From the NCBI GenBank assembly GCA_001776425.1, contig MFBN01000031.1, positions 1 to 5,772 of the forward strand: DNA of 5,772 nucleotides, in the 5' to 3' direction. Under the pieces are notes generated by a model, which saw only the letters and a program-made list of their open reading frames with translations, was not told the DNA's origin and searched no databases. The translations under genes and the position numbers were made by a program. Numbering within the stretch: position 1 is the first letter of the stretch; every line of letters begins with the position of its first letter. This DNA is from Candidatus Curtissbacteria bacterium RIFCSPLOWO2_01_FULL_37_9. GTDB lineage: Bacteria > Patescibacteriota > Microgenomatia > Curtissbacterales > GWA2-41-24. Positions 1-5,669 of this stretch are shown here, piece by piece.

Positions 1-874
1 CTTTTTTATATCCTTCTTCAAACAGTCCCAATGGGCCGTTCCAGACAATTGTTTGGGCTGTTTTTATTTTTTGGATAAACGCATCAATTGATTCCTGATT
101 AATATCTTTTCCGTCTTCTGTCAGTTGAGCAACCAGAACATTTTCCTTAAGCTTCATATTTTTCTGACGGATTTCAATTGGCAGTTCTCCGCCAACCAAT
201 ACTAAATCAGCAATTTTTGCCAAATTTTCAACCAAAGGCAGTTTTGTTTCGATCTTGGCACCGCCGACAATTGCCACAAATGGTTTTTTGGGGTCTTTGA
301 GGATTCCTGTTAACTCCTCAATTTCTTTTTCTAAATGAAGCCCCGCCGCATGCGGCAGAAGTGCAGGCAATGCAACCATCGAAGAATGACTCCTGTGACA
401 ATTTCCAAACGCTTCATTAATATAAACATCCGCAAGTTTAGCTAATTGTTGAGCAAAAGTCTGGTCATTTTTCACCTCTCCCGGCCAAAATCGTAGGTTT
501 TCGAGAAGAACAATGTGGTTATCGGTTGTCGGTTCACGGTTCACGGAACTCTTTAACTGTGAACTGAATACAATTTCCTGTCCCAAAATCCTCTCCAGCG
601 GCTCCAGTAGCTGTTTTGTTGAAAGTGCAGGATCAAACCCTTTGGGTCTATCTAAATGACCTCCGATGATAACTTTATCGGCACCGTTTTCAAACAGATA
701 ATCAACCGTAGGTCTTAAATTCTGCAGCCTTGTTGCTTCTGTGAACTGTGAACTGCCGCCAGAGGCGAGCCTCGTCTTTGACGGGTCAACTGCGAACTCT
801 TCAATCGGAACATCCAAATCTGCCCGCAAAAAAACTCTTTTTTGGGAAACGTCAATCTCCGAAAGCAGTTTCAT
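1..874 (-). CDS. pgk: Phosphoglycerate kinase, N-terminal part (runs off left edge)
   Basis: Cytosolic glycolytic enzyme that converts 1,3-bisphosphoglycerate and ADP to 3-phosphoglycerate and ATP. Translated from ATG at 874-872, it is open through position 1, giving 291 codons of the roughly 390-400 usual for the family; the C-terminal nucleotide-binding part is missing. Recognisable blocks in order are RADLDVP (residues 17-23), GGHLDRPKG (71-79), LLENLRFWPGE (123-133), EAFGNCHRSHSS (154-165), FVAIVGGAKIETK (in the middle) and IVWNGPLGLFE near the left edge. The 3-phosphoglycerate ligands appear as D19, R49, H73, R76, R128 and R161. Oddities: the usual Asn of RxDxNVP is Asp21, and the usual HLGRP is HLDRP. 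About 15 extra residues lie between D19 and R49, encoded by short repeats. A weak AGAGG three bases before the ATG could be a ribosome binding site. Diverges from the plus-strand gene at 904. The identity is very secure. Confidence 0.97.
   Translation of the reverse strand, partial: MKLLSEIDVSQKRVFLRADLDVPIEEFAVDPSKTRLASGGSSQFTEATRLQNLRPTVDYLFENGADKVIIGGHLDRPKGFDPALSTKQLLEPLERILGQEIVFSSQLKSSVNREPTTDNHIVLLENLRFWPGEVKNDQTFAQQLAKLADVYINEAFGNCHRSHSSMVALPALLPHAAGLHLEKEIEELTGILKDPKKPFVAIVGGAKIETKLPLVENLAKIADLVLVGGELPIEIRQKNMKLKENVLVAQLTEDGKDINQESIDAFIQKIKTAQTIVWNGPLGLFEEGYKK
523..566. repeat. Heptanucleotide repeat cluster inside pgk
   Basis: Positions 523-546 are three heptamers plus CGG: CGGTTGT, CGGTTCA, CGGTTCA. 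A few bases later, 555-566 reads AACTGTGAACTG, an exact match to 744-755 in the other pgk repeat segment. The first array is roughly the inverse complement of the second (GTTCAC against GTGAAC), so the two could pair. It encodes about residues 103-117, just before the conserved LLENLRF strand, in a region that is variable in the family. Direct observation of the repeats is firm; a common origin with the 739-800 segment is inferred. Confidence 0.5.
739..800. repeat. Repeat-derived in-frame insertion in pgk (heptamer repeat plus small palindrome)
   Basis: Positions 739-755 read as two and a bit copies of the heptamer CTGTGAA. They are followed by a GC-rich stretch with a GAGGC-GA-GCCTC inverted repeat at 762-773, and then a degenerate copy (AACTGCGAACT) near 790-800. 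The segment encodes roughly residues 26-46 of Pgk, where the family normally has a short loop between the RxDxNVP strand and the TR motif. The D-to-R distance is about 30 residues here and about 15 in typical enzymes, so the extra sequence is a multiple of three and has been tolerated. I infer insertion of a genomic short repeat into a loop. Confidence 0.6.
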
Positions 875-885
875 AATCCTCTTCT

Positions 886-891
886 ATTGTA
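886..891 (-). promoter_or_regulatory. Candidate -10 box for pgk
   Basis: TACAAT on the minus strand, 11 bases before the pgk ATG. A poor -35 candidate (TTCTCA, 4 of 6 matches) lies 17 bases further upstream at 909-914, inside the start of the divergent gene. The box overlaps the plus-strand -10 candidate at 890-895. Assignment rests on position and the hexamer alone. Confidence 0.4.
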
Positions 892-895
892 GAAT
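890..895 (+). promoter_or_regulatory. Candidate -10 box for the gene at 904
   Basis: TAGAAT followed by 8 bases and then ATG at 904, the same spacing as in the Nudix gene promoter. Transcription would start about at the start codon, giving a leaderless mRNA. No good -35 is visible 16-18 bases upstream (best is GTTTCA at 868-873), so the call is moderate. Confidence 0.4.
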
Positions 896-903
896 ATTAA
901 TTG

Positions 904-1665
904 ATGACTGAGAACCAAGAAGTATTCAAATCACGAAGAGAGCTAGTCAAAGAATTCAGAGAATTCGAAAACCCAACTCCAACTGTTGATATAGACATGG
1001 TCTGGGTATTTTCCGGCCATTCTACTTATGATGAACAACTTCATCCGTCTCCCCACGCCTATCCAATTACGGATTATACTGAGTTATTCAGGAAAGAAGA
1101 TCGTCAAAGGATAGAAAGAGGCATCAGGCTTGTTAGAGAAATCACTGCGCTTCGCTTAAAAAAACCGGAAGAAGAAGTCACAGAAGATAATATCAAAAAT
1201 GCCGGCCCGATATTTTTATATAATGGAACAGGCAGACAAAACCATGTATTAAGAGAAGCAATCGCAAACGGTAAAATTGCGCTTCCCCGGGACAACATCA
1301 TAATTTCCGAAATTTCTCCCGAATTTGACCCAACACCGCAGGATGCAAACACCAAGACCCAATTCGAAGAATTTCCTGCTGATCTTCTTCAACAAGTCGT
1401 TGACAAAAAACACAAAATTGCCGCCGTCAGCCACCTTTACCATCTTTTAAGAATCAGACGCCAGGCAAAAGCCCCTAATTTGATTAATCAGCAACCAGCC
1501 TGGGCTGAGCTCGATTTAACATATTTTGGCGCCGACCCAAATATTGAAACTGAAAAAGATCAAATTCACAGACATGCCGCCAAACTTTTGCAGATTTTGC
1601 GAAAAGAAGGCAAAAAAATGGTGGAATATGCCGAAAAGGGCGATTTGACTAAACAAGAAACTTAA
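904..1665 (+). CDS. Probable DUF218/YdcF-like protein
   Basis: A 253-residue protein starting at ATG 904; a TTG codon immediately before it is a less likely start. The order of motifs matches the DUF218 (YdcF/SanA-like) fold: a first strand VWVFSGHS (33-40), a helix with RIERGIRLVREI (69-80), a strand and glycine turn GPIFLYNGTG (101-110), a helix ending LREAIANGKIALPRDNIIISE (116-136) equivalent to the family's 'GVP...I..E', then ANTKTQFEEF (148-157) equivalent to 'NT.EN', and IAAVSHLYHLLRIRR (172-186) equivalent to 'VTS.YH..RA'. Family members are poorly characterised, some linked to the cell envelope or nucleotide binding. Here there is no membrane segment or signal peptide, so a soluble cytosolic protein is expected. 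No Shine-Dalgarno is present. It ends 22 bases before the convergent Nudix gene. The family call is by motif order and is not certain; the substrate is unknown. Confidence 0.6.
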   Translation: MTENQEVFKSRRELVKEFREFENPTPTVDIDMVWVFSGHSTYDEQLHPSPHAYPITDYTELFRKEDRQRIERGIRLVREITALRLKKPEEEVTEDNIKNAGPIFLYNGTGRQNHVLREAIANGKIALPRDNIIISEISPEFDPTPQDANTKTQFEEFPADLLQQVVDKKHKIAAVSHLYHLLRIRRQAKAPNLINQQPAWAELDLTYFGADPNIETEKDQIHRHAAKLLQILRKEGKKMVEYAEKGDLTKQET

Positions 1666-1687
1666 CTAACTTTCTTTTAAGAAGATG

Positions 1688-2410
1688 TTACGAAGCTTTT
1701 TCTCCTTGCGCAAGCAACCTACCAACTGCGGCTACCGTAAACATATCATTAAGCTTTATTACCTTGCTCCAGTGAATAAACCGAGACTTCATTACTTTTT
1801 CTCCCATTTTTGATTCTGCATTTAAAACCTCTGGGTTAAAAGCATAAACGCGACCTTCAGGCTTATCGGCATCATGCACGACTGTCATGACTTCATCTTC
1901 CCTAATTTCAACTTTGTAGACCCTCACTCCCCCATCACCCTTTGTTACGAAATAGGTGCTGTTAGGGTTCATCGGATCTCCTTCAAGGGACTGAATTCGC
2001 TTCTCAACTGGTTCATAGCCTGTTTCTTCGGTAAGTTCTCTTTTGGCCGTTTGAAAGTGAGTTTCACCGGGATCCATAAAACCGCGGGGTACATTTAAAA
2101 CCATTCCGCCCGCATTTGGTCTGTTTTCCTCAACTACTCCTATATAGATCTCGTCATCTATATTCAGATACGGCACCGTAACTGAACCGCCCCCCCCAAC
2201 TTCTTCCAAGGCTAAACCGTCCCAGCCGCCTGGGGTCTTCCCATATTCGGCATAGACACCCATTCTTTCTTGGATTAACCTTATAGAGGAAACTTCATCA
2301 ACAACCTCGCCATTTAACTCAACTTTCCAGCCGCGCGAAACTTGATCATCGATTTCAGATACGTTTTTGAGATCAGGTTTTTTTGATTGACCCTCCCGCT
2401 CTAGTGTCAT
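1688..2410 (-). CDS. Nudix hydrolase, ADP-ribose pyrophosphatase-like
   Basis: A 240-residue protein with a complete Nudix box at about residues 110-132: G110, E116, R124-E125, E128-E129 and G131 fit GX5EX7REUXEEXGU, with Tyr132 at the last hydrophobic position. The glutamates of REUXEE bind the divalent metal. Nudix enzymes cleave nucleoside diphosphates linked to another moiety. The preceding NVPRGFMDPGE and the length resemble ADP-ribose or NDP-sugar pyrophosphatases more than MutT, but the substrate cannot be read from sequence. The first 80 residues form an N-terminal extension with a glycine run (72-75) encoded by an uninterrupted run of eight G at 2190-2197. It has its own consensus promoter and no Shine-Dalgarno, and is convergent with the gene at 904. 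The start ATG is fixed by the adjacent promoter. Nudix membership is secure. Confidence 0.9.
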   Translation of the reverse strand: MTLEREGQSKKPDLKNVSEIDDQVSRGWKVELNGEVVDEVSSIRLIQERMGVYAEYGKTPGGWDGLALEEVGGGGSVTVPYLNIDDEIYIGVVEENRPNAGGMVLNVPRGFMDPGETHFQTAKRELTEETGYEPVEKRIQSLEGDPMNPNSTYFVTKGDGGVRVYKVEIREDEVMTVVHDADKPEGRVYAFNPEVLNAESKMGEKVMKSRFIHWSKVIKLNDMFTVAAVGRLLAQGEKAS

Positions 2411-2418
2411 ATTTACGG

Positions 2419-2447
2419 ATTATAGGTCTTAAGCTCCAACTTGTCAA
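2419..2447 (-). promoter_or_regulatory. Consensus sigma70 promoter of the Nudix gene
   Basis: The minus strand shows a perfect TTGACA (2447-2442), a 17-base spacer (2441-2425) and a perfect TATAAT (2424-2419). Only 8 bases separate the -10 from the ATG at 2410, so transcription should start at or within two bases of the start codon and the mRNA is predicted to be leaderless. AAGCTC occurs twice in or next to this promoter on the plus strand (2431-2436, 2446-2451), possible half-sites of a regulator. Confidence 0.85.
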
Positions 2448-2458
2448 GCTCTAAAAGT

Positions 2459-2476
2459 CAAATGCCAAATCGTCCG
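2459..2476. repeat. Intergenic 18-nt repeat, copy 1
   Basis: CAAATGCCAAATCGTCCG here and CAAGTGCCAAATCGTCCG at 5751-5768 differ at one base, with 14 identical bases in a row. Both copies are between genes and in the same orientation. This one lies 11 bases upstream of the Nudix -35 box. Function unknown; it could be a fragment of a dispersed repeat or a protein binding site. Confidence 0.5.
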
Positions 2477-2496
2477 TATTTCCCCATAAAATAAGA

Positions 2497-2519
2497 GAGC
2501 TTGTTTTCTCGACAAGCTC
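2497..2519 (-). terminator. Probable intrinsic terminator of the HD-domain gene
   Basis: Perfect 8-bp inverted repeat GAGCTTGT / ACAAGCTC with a 7-base loop. It starts about 35 bases after the TAA of the HD gene. In minus-strand reading it is followed by TCTTATTTTA, a broken T-rich tract. The stem is short and the T tract interrupted, so efficiency is uncertain. It also separates the HD gene from the Nudix promoter. Confidence 0.5.
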
Positions 2520-2553
2520 GAAAATACAGCGAGCAGATTAGAACTTCTTGAAT

Positions 2554-3942
2554 CTAAAAAATCTTTGATGGAGAAAAGGTTTCCCAAATCTCTAAGGCCA
2601 AAGGATGAAGATGGTTATCGATTATGCCCTGAACCCTATTTTTAGCCTCTTCATCTTGGTCACTCACTTGTCTCGTCTTGTTTTCGAGAACCTTGCTAAT
2701 TCGCAAATGCATTCTGGGATAAAGCCTTTCAACTAATCCTTTAAATGCGTGTGCCCATTTACTTTGATCTTCTTCTGAAAGGAGTTTAAATTTATCTCTT
2801 AATAGCCCTATTGTTGCAGGCGTATTTTTGGCAGGTTCGAGCATATTACTAAGCTTAAAAAATGCTTCAAACGCTTCTTCTCTTTTTTCGGGAGTTAAGT
2901 TGATGTTTTGCGAAAGAGCATCCTGAACAAATTCTGCCTGCTCTTCTGCAGCCGCAGTAATTAAATTCGAATACAAAGGATTGTCATACTTTGCGTAAGG
3001 CAACGCAGAATTAAAGTTAGACCTTGCAAACATCGTTAAATGCTCCAAGACATTTTGGGTGCTCTCTGGCGATTCCAATTGGACTCTCTTTTCTGCAGTT
3101 CGTAAAACCGTACTAAACTGATGTTTAAAGTCGTCGCCCGATGATTCCCAAACTTTGTGGAATTCCCTCCCGTCAAAATCTTCCGTAGGTTCAGCTTTAG
3201 TCAAAATGTGCCTAACGTCCATTATCGGCCCTTGGGCATCCATTCTGTCCGATTGTCTTGTCCACCAGTAAGCAATACGCTCACCCTGCACAACTTCATC
3301 ATCATAAGGTTTTAATGATCTAGTCTGTTCACCTTTGGTCATAATTCTATCTCTTAAATAATGTGTATGGCCAGCAATAACGAGCTTTGACATCTTGATC
3401 AAATTCTCCCCTAAAAGCCCTGTTGCCGTCCTTCCGAATATATCTGAACCAATTTCGGCATGCCCGGAAAATCTTTTTGCTTCATCGTACCGATCCGCCA
3501 CAGAATTTCCAATATCGTGGTACATTCCGCCAACCATACCCACAAATACCTCAACAGAATCGTGTTCAGAAATCTCATTGTCTTGAAAAATAGCAGTAAG
3601 GTAAGCAGTATCCCTCAAAAAGTGGCCTCTGCTATGACCTGCCGGTAGATTTTTAATAAGAGGAGAAAATCTTTCCAGAAGTTTCTCTAAAATGTCCCCA
3701 GGAACTTGCTTTAATTCTTCCCTCGCTTTTTCCTTAGTTTGTTTCCAACCCTCTATTGTCCCAACCTCTTGCCTCAGCCTCTGAATATCATTGTAAACAA
3801 CAATATCACCTTCCCCTGCATAGTAATTTCTAAGTTCTAATATTCGTTGACTCTCTGGTTCCGAAAGACTCCCCCTGTAAATCTCCTGAACTATTTTTGG
3901 GGATTCAGACTGTATTACTGGATCTACAACTTCTGGCACCAT
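2554..3942 (-). CDS. HD-domain metal-dependent phosphohydrolase
   Basis: A 462-residue soluble protein. The HD-fold ligand set is visible: H103 and H107 in GHSRGHFLRD, the HD doublet H142-D143 in MYHDIGN, H161 in SGHAEIG, H192/H194 in IAGHTHY, and D232/D235 in SDRMDAQG. H107, H142-D143, H161, H192 and a late Asp match the H..HD..H..H..D pattern of HD phosphohydrolases that bind two metals, so hydrolysis of a phosphate ester or nucleotide is expected; the substrate is not deducible. No GYP motif is present. Residues 1-100 are a charged helical N-terminus, and about residues 240-462 are a mostly helical C-terminal region that I do not recognise. There is no signal peptide or membrane span, and no Shine-Dalgarno. 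ATG at 3942 is the first start in frame. It probably is transcribed alone: 182 bases separate it from the gene upstream, and a terminator-like hairpin follows. Confidence 0.82.
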   Translation of the reverse strand: MVPEVVDPVIQSESPKIVQEIYRGSLSEPESQRILELRNYYAGEGDIVVYNDIQRLRQEVGTIEGWKQTKEKAREELKQVPGDILEKLLERFSPLIKNLPAGHSRGHFLRDTAYLTAIFQDNEISEHDSVEVFVGMVGGMYHDIGNSVADRYDEAKRFSGHAEIGSDIFGRTATGLLGENLIKMSKLVIAGHTHYLRDRIMTKGEQTRSLKPYDDEVVQGERIAYWWTRQSDRMDAQGPIMDVRHILTKAEPTEDFDGREFHKVWESSGDDFKHQFSTVLRTAEKRVQLESPESTQNVLEHLTMFARSNFNSALPYAKYDNPLYSNLITAAAEEQAEFVQDALSQNINLTPEKREEAFEAFFKLSNMLEPAKNTPATIGLLRDKFKLLSEEDQSKWAHAFKGLVERLYPRMHLRISKVLENKTRQVSDQDEEAKNRVQGIIDNHLHPLALEIWETFSPSKIF

Positions 3943-4124
3943 AAATATTGTAAACTATAATATAAAAAAAATCATATACTTTGGCTATCCAAATTAAAAC
4001 TCAGACAAATACAACACTGTCCTTACTTCCCCTACCAAATACAGCGAGCCGGGAACCACAACATTTACACCCAATGGATATTCTATGTTTACATTGTCCA
4101 AGAGTTTCAGCCAAGCAAACTATT
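3943..4124. other. Intergenic region upstream of the HD gene, AT-rich leader
   Basis: A 182-base gap. Next to the HD gene it is very AT-rich, with two minus-strand -10-like hexamers, TACAAT (3952-3947, 4 bases from ATG) and TATAGT (3959-3954, 11 bases from ATG). Neither has a recognisable -35. The rest, 3990-4124, has no convincing gene, tRNA or terminator. It contains AAATACAGCGAGC (4037-4049), which is also found downstream of the HD gene at 2522-2534; a 13-base match in this length can be chance. Confidence 0.35.
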
Positions 4125-4886
4125 TTATTGTTGAACAAGAATGGCGTGCGCGATTGGAACACCGTCTTTTGTATACCACGCAGACGGCCATGTATAAGGT
4201 CCCACCTGAAAGTCAAAATCGCAAAATGCATAATCTCTTTTAGGATCCGGCCCTAGGACTACCACTTTACCATCTAATTCATTAAGGTCTTCTGATTTAA
4301 GTTCAGTAGATTTACCGCTTGAGGTATATTTTGATGTATGCGACCTGAAATAGTTCGTCTCTTGAATATTAAAGTATGAATAACCTTTTGGATAGGTTTT
4401 TTTTAAGTATTCGTTATTTTCATATTCAGATAATGAATAGTTAGCCGTTTGTACTTCATATTCAGTCCTATCAGGATTTTCATCTAACCCCGGAGCTGAA
4501 ATGGCCACAGGGAAATCTTTACGTCCCAAAGAAAAATGAAGATAAACCCATCCGTCTTCTCTTGTCTCAACTCTTTCTATTTGCCCAATAACGGAAAAAT
4601 AGGGTAAATAAGGAGCATAAACTTCATTGGAGAGTTTAATACCCTCCCCAAGCTTAGCTCGGGCTTCGGCGCTTCCTATACTCAAATTTATAGGATAGAT
4701 AAAACTGGCTTCAGTCTTAGCCTCTTGAAAAACATCTCTATTTTGGGTAATTAATTCAGAAAAGTACATCGGGCACTGCCACACGGGCAATTCTCCAACA
4801 CTGGTACCTAACTTTAATCCACCTGACGGCAAGGACTCTTTTCCTTCTCCACCAGCTGATTGCAACAGATATTCTTGAACTTTCAT
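4125..4886 (-). CDS. Hypothetical protein, 253 residues
   Basis: I do not recognise this family. The reading frame is 253 codons long, starts at an ATG that sits 18 bases after a perfect TATAAT, and has ordinary amino-acid composition, which supports a real gene. There is no signal peptide or membrane segment, so a soluble protein is expected. The middle (about residues 90-131) alternates hydrophobic and polar residues, with YFSVIGQIERVE followed by GWVYLHFSLG and DFPVAI, and looks like a beta-barrel or OB-like strand set; this is only a visual impression. Residues 135-205 are rich in Tyr, Asn, Ser, Glu and Lys. The C-terminal part is aromatic (CDFDFQVGPYTWPSAWY). Three cysteines at most, so no zinc motif. 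It stands between the HD gene and vapBC with its own promoter. Function unknown. Confidence 0.65.
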   Translation of the reverse strand: MKVQEYLLQSAGGEGKESLPSGGLKLGTSVGELPVWQCPMYFSELITQNRDVFQEAKTEASFIYPINLSIGSAEARAKLGEGIKLSNEVYAPYLPYFSVIGQIERVETREDGWVYLHFSLGRKDFPVAISAPGLDENPDRTEYEVQTANYSLSEYENNEYLKKTYPKGYSYFNIQETNYFRSHTSKYTSSGKSTELKSEDLNELDGKVVVLGPDPKRDYAFCDFDFQVGPYTWPSAWYTKDGVPIAHAILVQQ

Positions 4887-4904
4887 AAATTCATTTATAC
4901 TTCT

Positions 4905-4910
4905 ATTATA
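4905..4910 (-). promoter_or_regulatory. -10 box for the 253-residue hypothetical gene
   Basis: Perfect TATAAT on the minus strand, 18 bases before the ATG at 4886. Transcription would start about 10-13 bases before the start codon. No GGAGG-like site lies in that short leader. The best -35 candidate at 16-18 bases spacing is poor (TTAAGG at 4934-4929). Confidence 0.5.
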
Positions 4911-4988
4911 ACTGAGCTCTCCACTTACCCTTAATGCCTGTAAAGAAAGAACCCCAGAGTACCATTATCAACGTATGATTTTAAAAAA

Positions 4989-5384
4989 TTATCCTGCAAG
5001 TTTTTCCAACCTGCTGTCTAAAGTTAAAAGGGGAACTCTTTTCGACCTTGCTAAAAAGACATAAGAAGCGTCGTAAACACTCAAGTTTTCCTTTTTGGCA
5101 ATCAAGAATGCTTCGTAGGAATCTATATTCTCGCAGGAAATTCTAAGTTTTAGGAATTTTTCTGCTATCGTCGTCGCATCGCCTTCTAATACACGCTTTT
5201 GCAAAATTGCGGATCTTAGACCGTTAAATACCTCCAATTCAAAAACACTAGTTGAGAGCAAGTTAATCTCCCCCGTAACGTATTTTCTCAATAATTTATC
5301 GGTTTCGGGAGATTTTTCATCCGGTAAAAGCGAGGAGAGAACAAAAGATGCATCAACAACGAAGCTTTTAATACTTGCGGCCAT
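4989..5384 (-). CDS. vapC: PIN-domain ribonuclease toxin, VapC-like
   Basis: A 131-residue PIN-domain protein of usual VapC size, a Mg-dependent endoribonuclease toxin that blocks translation when freed from its antitoxin. Acidic residues of the active site are D11 in FVVDASFVL, E51 in FELEVFNGL, D105 in SVYDASYVFLA and D123 in LLTLDSRLEKLAG, in the expected order and spacing. The chosen start is the ATG at 5384, which places the first catalytic Asp at residue 11 as in most family members. An upstream in-frame TTG at 5408 would add eight residues (MIIKLSLI) and is less likely. The gene overlaps the antitoxin by 17 bases in another frame and has no Shine-Dalgarno, which suggests translational coupling. 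All catalytic acids are present, so the toxin should be active. Its target RNA is unknown. Confidence 0.9.
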   Translation of the reverse strand: MAASIKSFVVDASFVLSSLLPDEKSPETDKLLRKYVTGEINLLSTSVFELEVFNGLRSAILQKRVLEGDATTIAEKFLKLRISCENIDSYEAFLIAKKENLSVYDASYVFLARSKRVPLLTLDSRLEKLAG

Positions 5385-5610
5385 AATTAATGAGAGCTTT
5401 ATAATCAATACGATTTTTACTAACTTTTCTAATCTTTAAAATATGCGCAAAAGCTTTTCTTCGCTCTTCCAATTCTTCGTCTTGCAAATACATCTTCGCC
5501 ACCGCTTCTCTTACCAACTTACCAACAGAAGTTTTACGCTTACCAGCTTCCGCAGTTAAAGTCTTCCACAGATTTTCATCAAATAGAATGTTCGTTCTTT
5601 TGGTTAACAT
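5368..5610 (-). CDS. vapB: Ribbon-helix-helix antitoxin, VapB-like
   Basis: An 80-residue protein directly upstream of and overlapping the PIN toxin. The N-terminus KRTNILFDENLWKTLTAEA (about 4-22) is the beta strand and first helix of a ribbon-helix-helix (CopG/Arc-type) DNA-binding domain, and KTSVGKLVREAVAKMYL (26-42) fits the second helix. The charged C-terminal half (44-80, with EELEERRKAF and repeated Lys/Arg) is the expected toxin-binding tail. Such antitoxins bind and neutralise the toxin and repress their own promoter as dimers. The ATG at 5610 is only 6 bases after the -10 box, so the mRNA is probably leaderless. Antitoxin-first order is typical. Whether it belongs to VapB proper or another RHH class paired with PIN toxins cannot be settled here. 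Confidence 0.85.
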   Translation of the reverse strand: MLTKRTNILFDENLWKTLTAEAGKRKTSVGKLVREAVAKMYLQDEELEERRKAFAHILKIRKVSKNRIDYKALINYGRKY

Positions 5611-5640
5611 GTGTATATTTTATGGAAAAGGTGTGTATAT
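5610..5640. promoter_or_regulatory. Candidate antitoxin operator: two 9-bp direct repeats
   Basis: TGTGTATAT occurs at 5610-5618 and again at 5632-5640, 22 bases apart start to start, about two helical turns. One copy covers the edge of the -10 box and the antitoxin start codon; the other fills the end of the spacer and touches the -35 box. RHH antitoxins commonly bind short repeats on one face of their own promoter, so this is a reasonable autorepression site. Confidence 0.55.
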
Positions 5641-5645
5641 GTCAA
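5617..5645 (-). promoter_or_regulatory. Promoter of the vapBC operon
   Basis: Minus strand TTGACA (5645-5640), a 17-base spacer (5639-5623) and TAAAAT (5622-5617), followed by 6 bases and the ATG of the antitoxin. Both hexamers and spacing fit sigma70, with one mismatch in the -10. Transcription is predicted to start at the start codon. Confidence 0.8.
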
Positions 5646-5669
5646 TCAGCTATTTCAAAACTCCGGCTC

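Noticed and set aside
1670..1684. TTCTT-TT-AAGAA inverted repeat between the convergent genes
   Set aside because: A 5-bp AT-rich stem with a 2-base loop is too weak for a terminator.
2522..2534. 13-base AAATACAGCGAGC repeated at 4037-4049
   Set aside because: A 13-base match can occur by chance in a window of this length; no shared context or structure beyond both following a stop codon.
4001..4231. Minus-strand 76-codon frame with a C..H..C.CC cluster resembling a zinc finger
   Set aside because: It lies out of frame with and over the end of the 253-residue gene; the cysteine spacing fits no finger I know, and there is no sign of a frameshifted extension.
3981..4256. Plus-strand 91-codon frame starting with TTG
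   Set aside because: It overlaps the 3' end of the 253-residue gene, lacks motifs or a promoter, and starts with a rare codon; a shadow frame.
5385..5408. Eight-residue N-terminal extension of the PIN toxin from a TTG start
   Set aside because: TTG is uncommon, and the ATG at 5384 places the catalytic Asp at the usual position.
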